NCBI GenBank assembly: GCA_041481895.1
Contig: JBGPCQ010000074.1
Location: 1-13,912 of the forward strand
DNA length: 13,912 nucleotides
Direction: 5' to 3'
From: JAMPXD01 sp041481895
GTDB taxonomy: Bacteria > Desulfobacterota > Desulfuromonadia > Geobacterales > Geobacteraceae
Within the stretch, counting starts at the first letter, position 1, and the number at the start of each line of letters is the position of its first letter. The notes below the pieces were generated by a model, which worked only from the letters and a program-made list of their open reading frames with translations, had not been told where the DNA came from and made no database searches. The translations under genes were made by a program, and so were the position numbers. Positions 12,803 to 13,912 of the stretch are shown piece after piece.

Positions 12803-13912
12803 TTTAATTTAACAAGTTCAAGCACTTAGAGCGGAACTTGAGAGACTGTCCCCGGTACTGTACCCATACGGAACCGGGGATTTCTTTATCTGGGTGAAAA
12901 CGAAGTCTTTCCCGAAGTATTCGAAGATTCTCTCCCCGTCTTCTTCCAGCCCCTCCACATAGTTTCCGTAGACTTCATAAACCATCTGTTTGCTGGCATG
13001 GCCCATCAGCTTGACGAGTCGTAGCGGGTTGATCCCGACGATCAGGCTCCACGCCGCGAAGGAGTGCCGGGCCGAGTAGGAAGTGACATAGGTGATCCCG
13101 GAGGAGTCCACCCCCTTTTTCCAGTGTTTGCAGAATCGGGAGCTGTTGAAACGGGAGCCGTCCTCCATGGTGAATACATGGGGAGAGTCGGAGCGGTTGA
13201 GGATGATATCAAGTCTTTCTCTGATCGCCCTGGTAATGAAGATTTGCCGCTTGCGGAAGGCCGTTTTCAGGCTCTTCTTATCTTCCCCCAGGACGTAGGA
13301 GCTTTTGACGTTGATGTAGTCCCCCTCGATGTCCTCTTTCCTCAGTCCCCCCATTTCGGAAGGTATCATGCCGGTCAGGATCATGACTTCGGCAATGGGG
13401 CGATAGTACTCTTCCAGATGTTCCAGAAACAGGAGCCATTCATCAAAGCGAATGACCAGGTGTTCTTTCTTCTCGGTTTTCGGGAGCCTCTTTTTCAGGT
13501 TATCGAAGGGGCTCTTCAAAGGCCACCGGTAATGGTCGCAGGCATCATTCCAGATGGCCCGGAAGGGTATCAGGATATTGACCTTGCGAGCCGTTGACAG
13601 TGGCTTTCCCTTGTTTTCTCCCCGCGTGCAGAGAAGTGTTTCGGTGAACTTGAAAACCGTGGTGCTGGTGATCTGGTAGAAGGAGACGTTTTTGAAGTGG
13701 GGGAGGATTTTCGTCTCGATTGCTTCCCGGTAATCGTTCCTTTTGGTCGGAGAGCCGAAGGAGGGATAAATTGACTCCATCCATTCCTTCACATACTCAC
13801 CGAAAAGCACCTGATGGGGTTCAGGACGGTAATCCCTCCCCTCAAGCTTGGTGAAGTATGCCTTTTCCTCTTCGGAGGCACCGGGGAAAGCCTCGACGAA
13901 TTTGAACGCGCC
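12779..13912. mobile_element. Second, tandem integrative element (left end only)
   Basis: Starting from the internal att copy, the order att then converging integrase repeats the layout of the first element, with a diverged but clearly related integrase. The element continues beyond the window. Tandem insertion of related elements at one tRNA gene explains this best. Confidence 0.7.
12818..13912 (-). CDS. int: Tyrosine integrase of the second element (partial)
   Basis: The frame is open from the stop at 12818-12820 to the window edge, giving 364 residues; about 96 N-terminal residues are missing by comparison with the first integrase, and GTG at 13810 is internal. The two proteins align along their whole shared length with roughly half the residues identical by eye, including EAFPGxSExEKAYFxKLEG near the edge and ILTGMIxSEMxGLRKxDI. 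Catalytic residues present: Arg in GLRKEDI, Arg-His in YSARHSF, His in LMGHASKQM, Tyr in EVYGNY. The HxxR histidine is again Tyr, and the Lys of the first enzyme (TTKSG) is replaced here (TMEDG). The C-terminal tails differ. The stop lies 16 bp from the att core, with no room for the arm-repeat spacer seen in the first element. Confidence 0.9.
   Translation of the reverse strand, partial: GAFKFVEAFPGASEEEKAYFTKLEGRDYRPEPHQVLFGEYVKEWMESIYPSFGSPTKRNDYREAIETKILPHFKNVSFYQITSTTVFKFTETLLCTRGENKGKPLSTARKVNILIPFRAIWNDACDHYRWPLKSPFDNLKKRLPKTEKKEHLVIRFDEWLLFLEHLEEYYRPIAEVMILTGMIPSEMGGLRKEDIEGDYINVKSSYVLGEDKKSLKTAFRKRQIFITRAIRERLDIILNRSDSPHVFTMEDGSRFNSSRFCKHWKKGVDSSGITYVTSYSARHSFAAWSLIVGINPLRLVKLMGHASKQMVYEVYGNYVEGLEEDGERIFEYFGKDFVFTQIKKSPVPYGYSTGDSLSSSALSA

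Noticed and set aside
13064..13597. 177-codon plus-strand open frame
   Set aside because: Antisense to the second integrase; similar shadows occur opposite the first integrase.

Overview
The window looks like the chromosome of a metal-reducing deltaproteobacterium of the Geobacter/Desulfuromonadales type. This is inferred from gene content (a c'-type monohaem cytochrome, a DUF2318/FtrD-like protein beside a MacB/LolD-type ABC pair, Met/His-rich periplasmic proteins, a sigma-54-like promoter), GC-rich coding DNA and palindromic intergenic repeats; no rRNA or marker gene confirms it.

Bases 1-7800 are ordinary chromosome. A sigma-54-like promoter precedes a Met/His-rich periplasmic protein (154-627), followed by a palindromic GC-rich stretch and a terminator-like hairpin. 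A short plus-strand run encodes a GerMN lipoprotein (828-1700), a cytochrome c'-like protein (1727-2152) and a 49-residue protein (2191-2340). A LysR regulator (minus, 2370-3263) is divergent from a secreted transglutaminase-like protein (3385-4395). A plus-strand group follows: a tiny membrane-anchored CCC-motif protein (4756-4926), a DUF2318 protein with three CxxC pairs (4937-5401), an FtsX/MacB-type permease (5662-6822) and its LolD-like ATPase (7078-7800). These four plausibly work together on metal, redox-cofactor or envelope traffic. Two palindromic repeats sit inside the group.

Bases 7801-12802 hold a tRNA-Gly(GCC) gene with an integrated element of about 4.9 kb. A 24-bp perfect copy of the tRNA 3' end (7887-7910) recurs at 12779-12802. 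On the minus strand, in transcription order, the element carries an unrecognised 313-residue protein, an HUH (rolling-circle) replication initiator whose Shine-Dalgarno lies in an 11-bp hairpin, a small helix-turn-helix protein and a tyrosine integrase. The last three genes overlap or abut. Repeated GACTTT motifs at both ends look like integrase arm sites. The right part contains what looks like a single integron-type gene cassette: an AT-rich two-helix membrane protein gene followed by a 60-bp attC-like structure.

A second integrase, closely related to the first, starts 16 bp beyond the right att copy in the same relative position and runs off the window edge. This implies a second related element integrated in tandem. 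The main discovery candidate is therefore a family of compact integrative, probably rolling-circle-replicating elements stacked at tRNA-Gly, one of which has captured a gene cassette. No CRISPR array, rRNA or transposase gene was seen.
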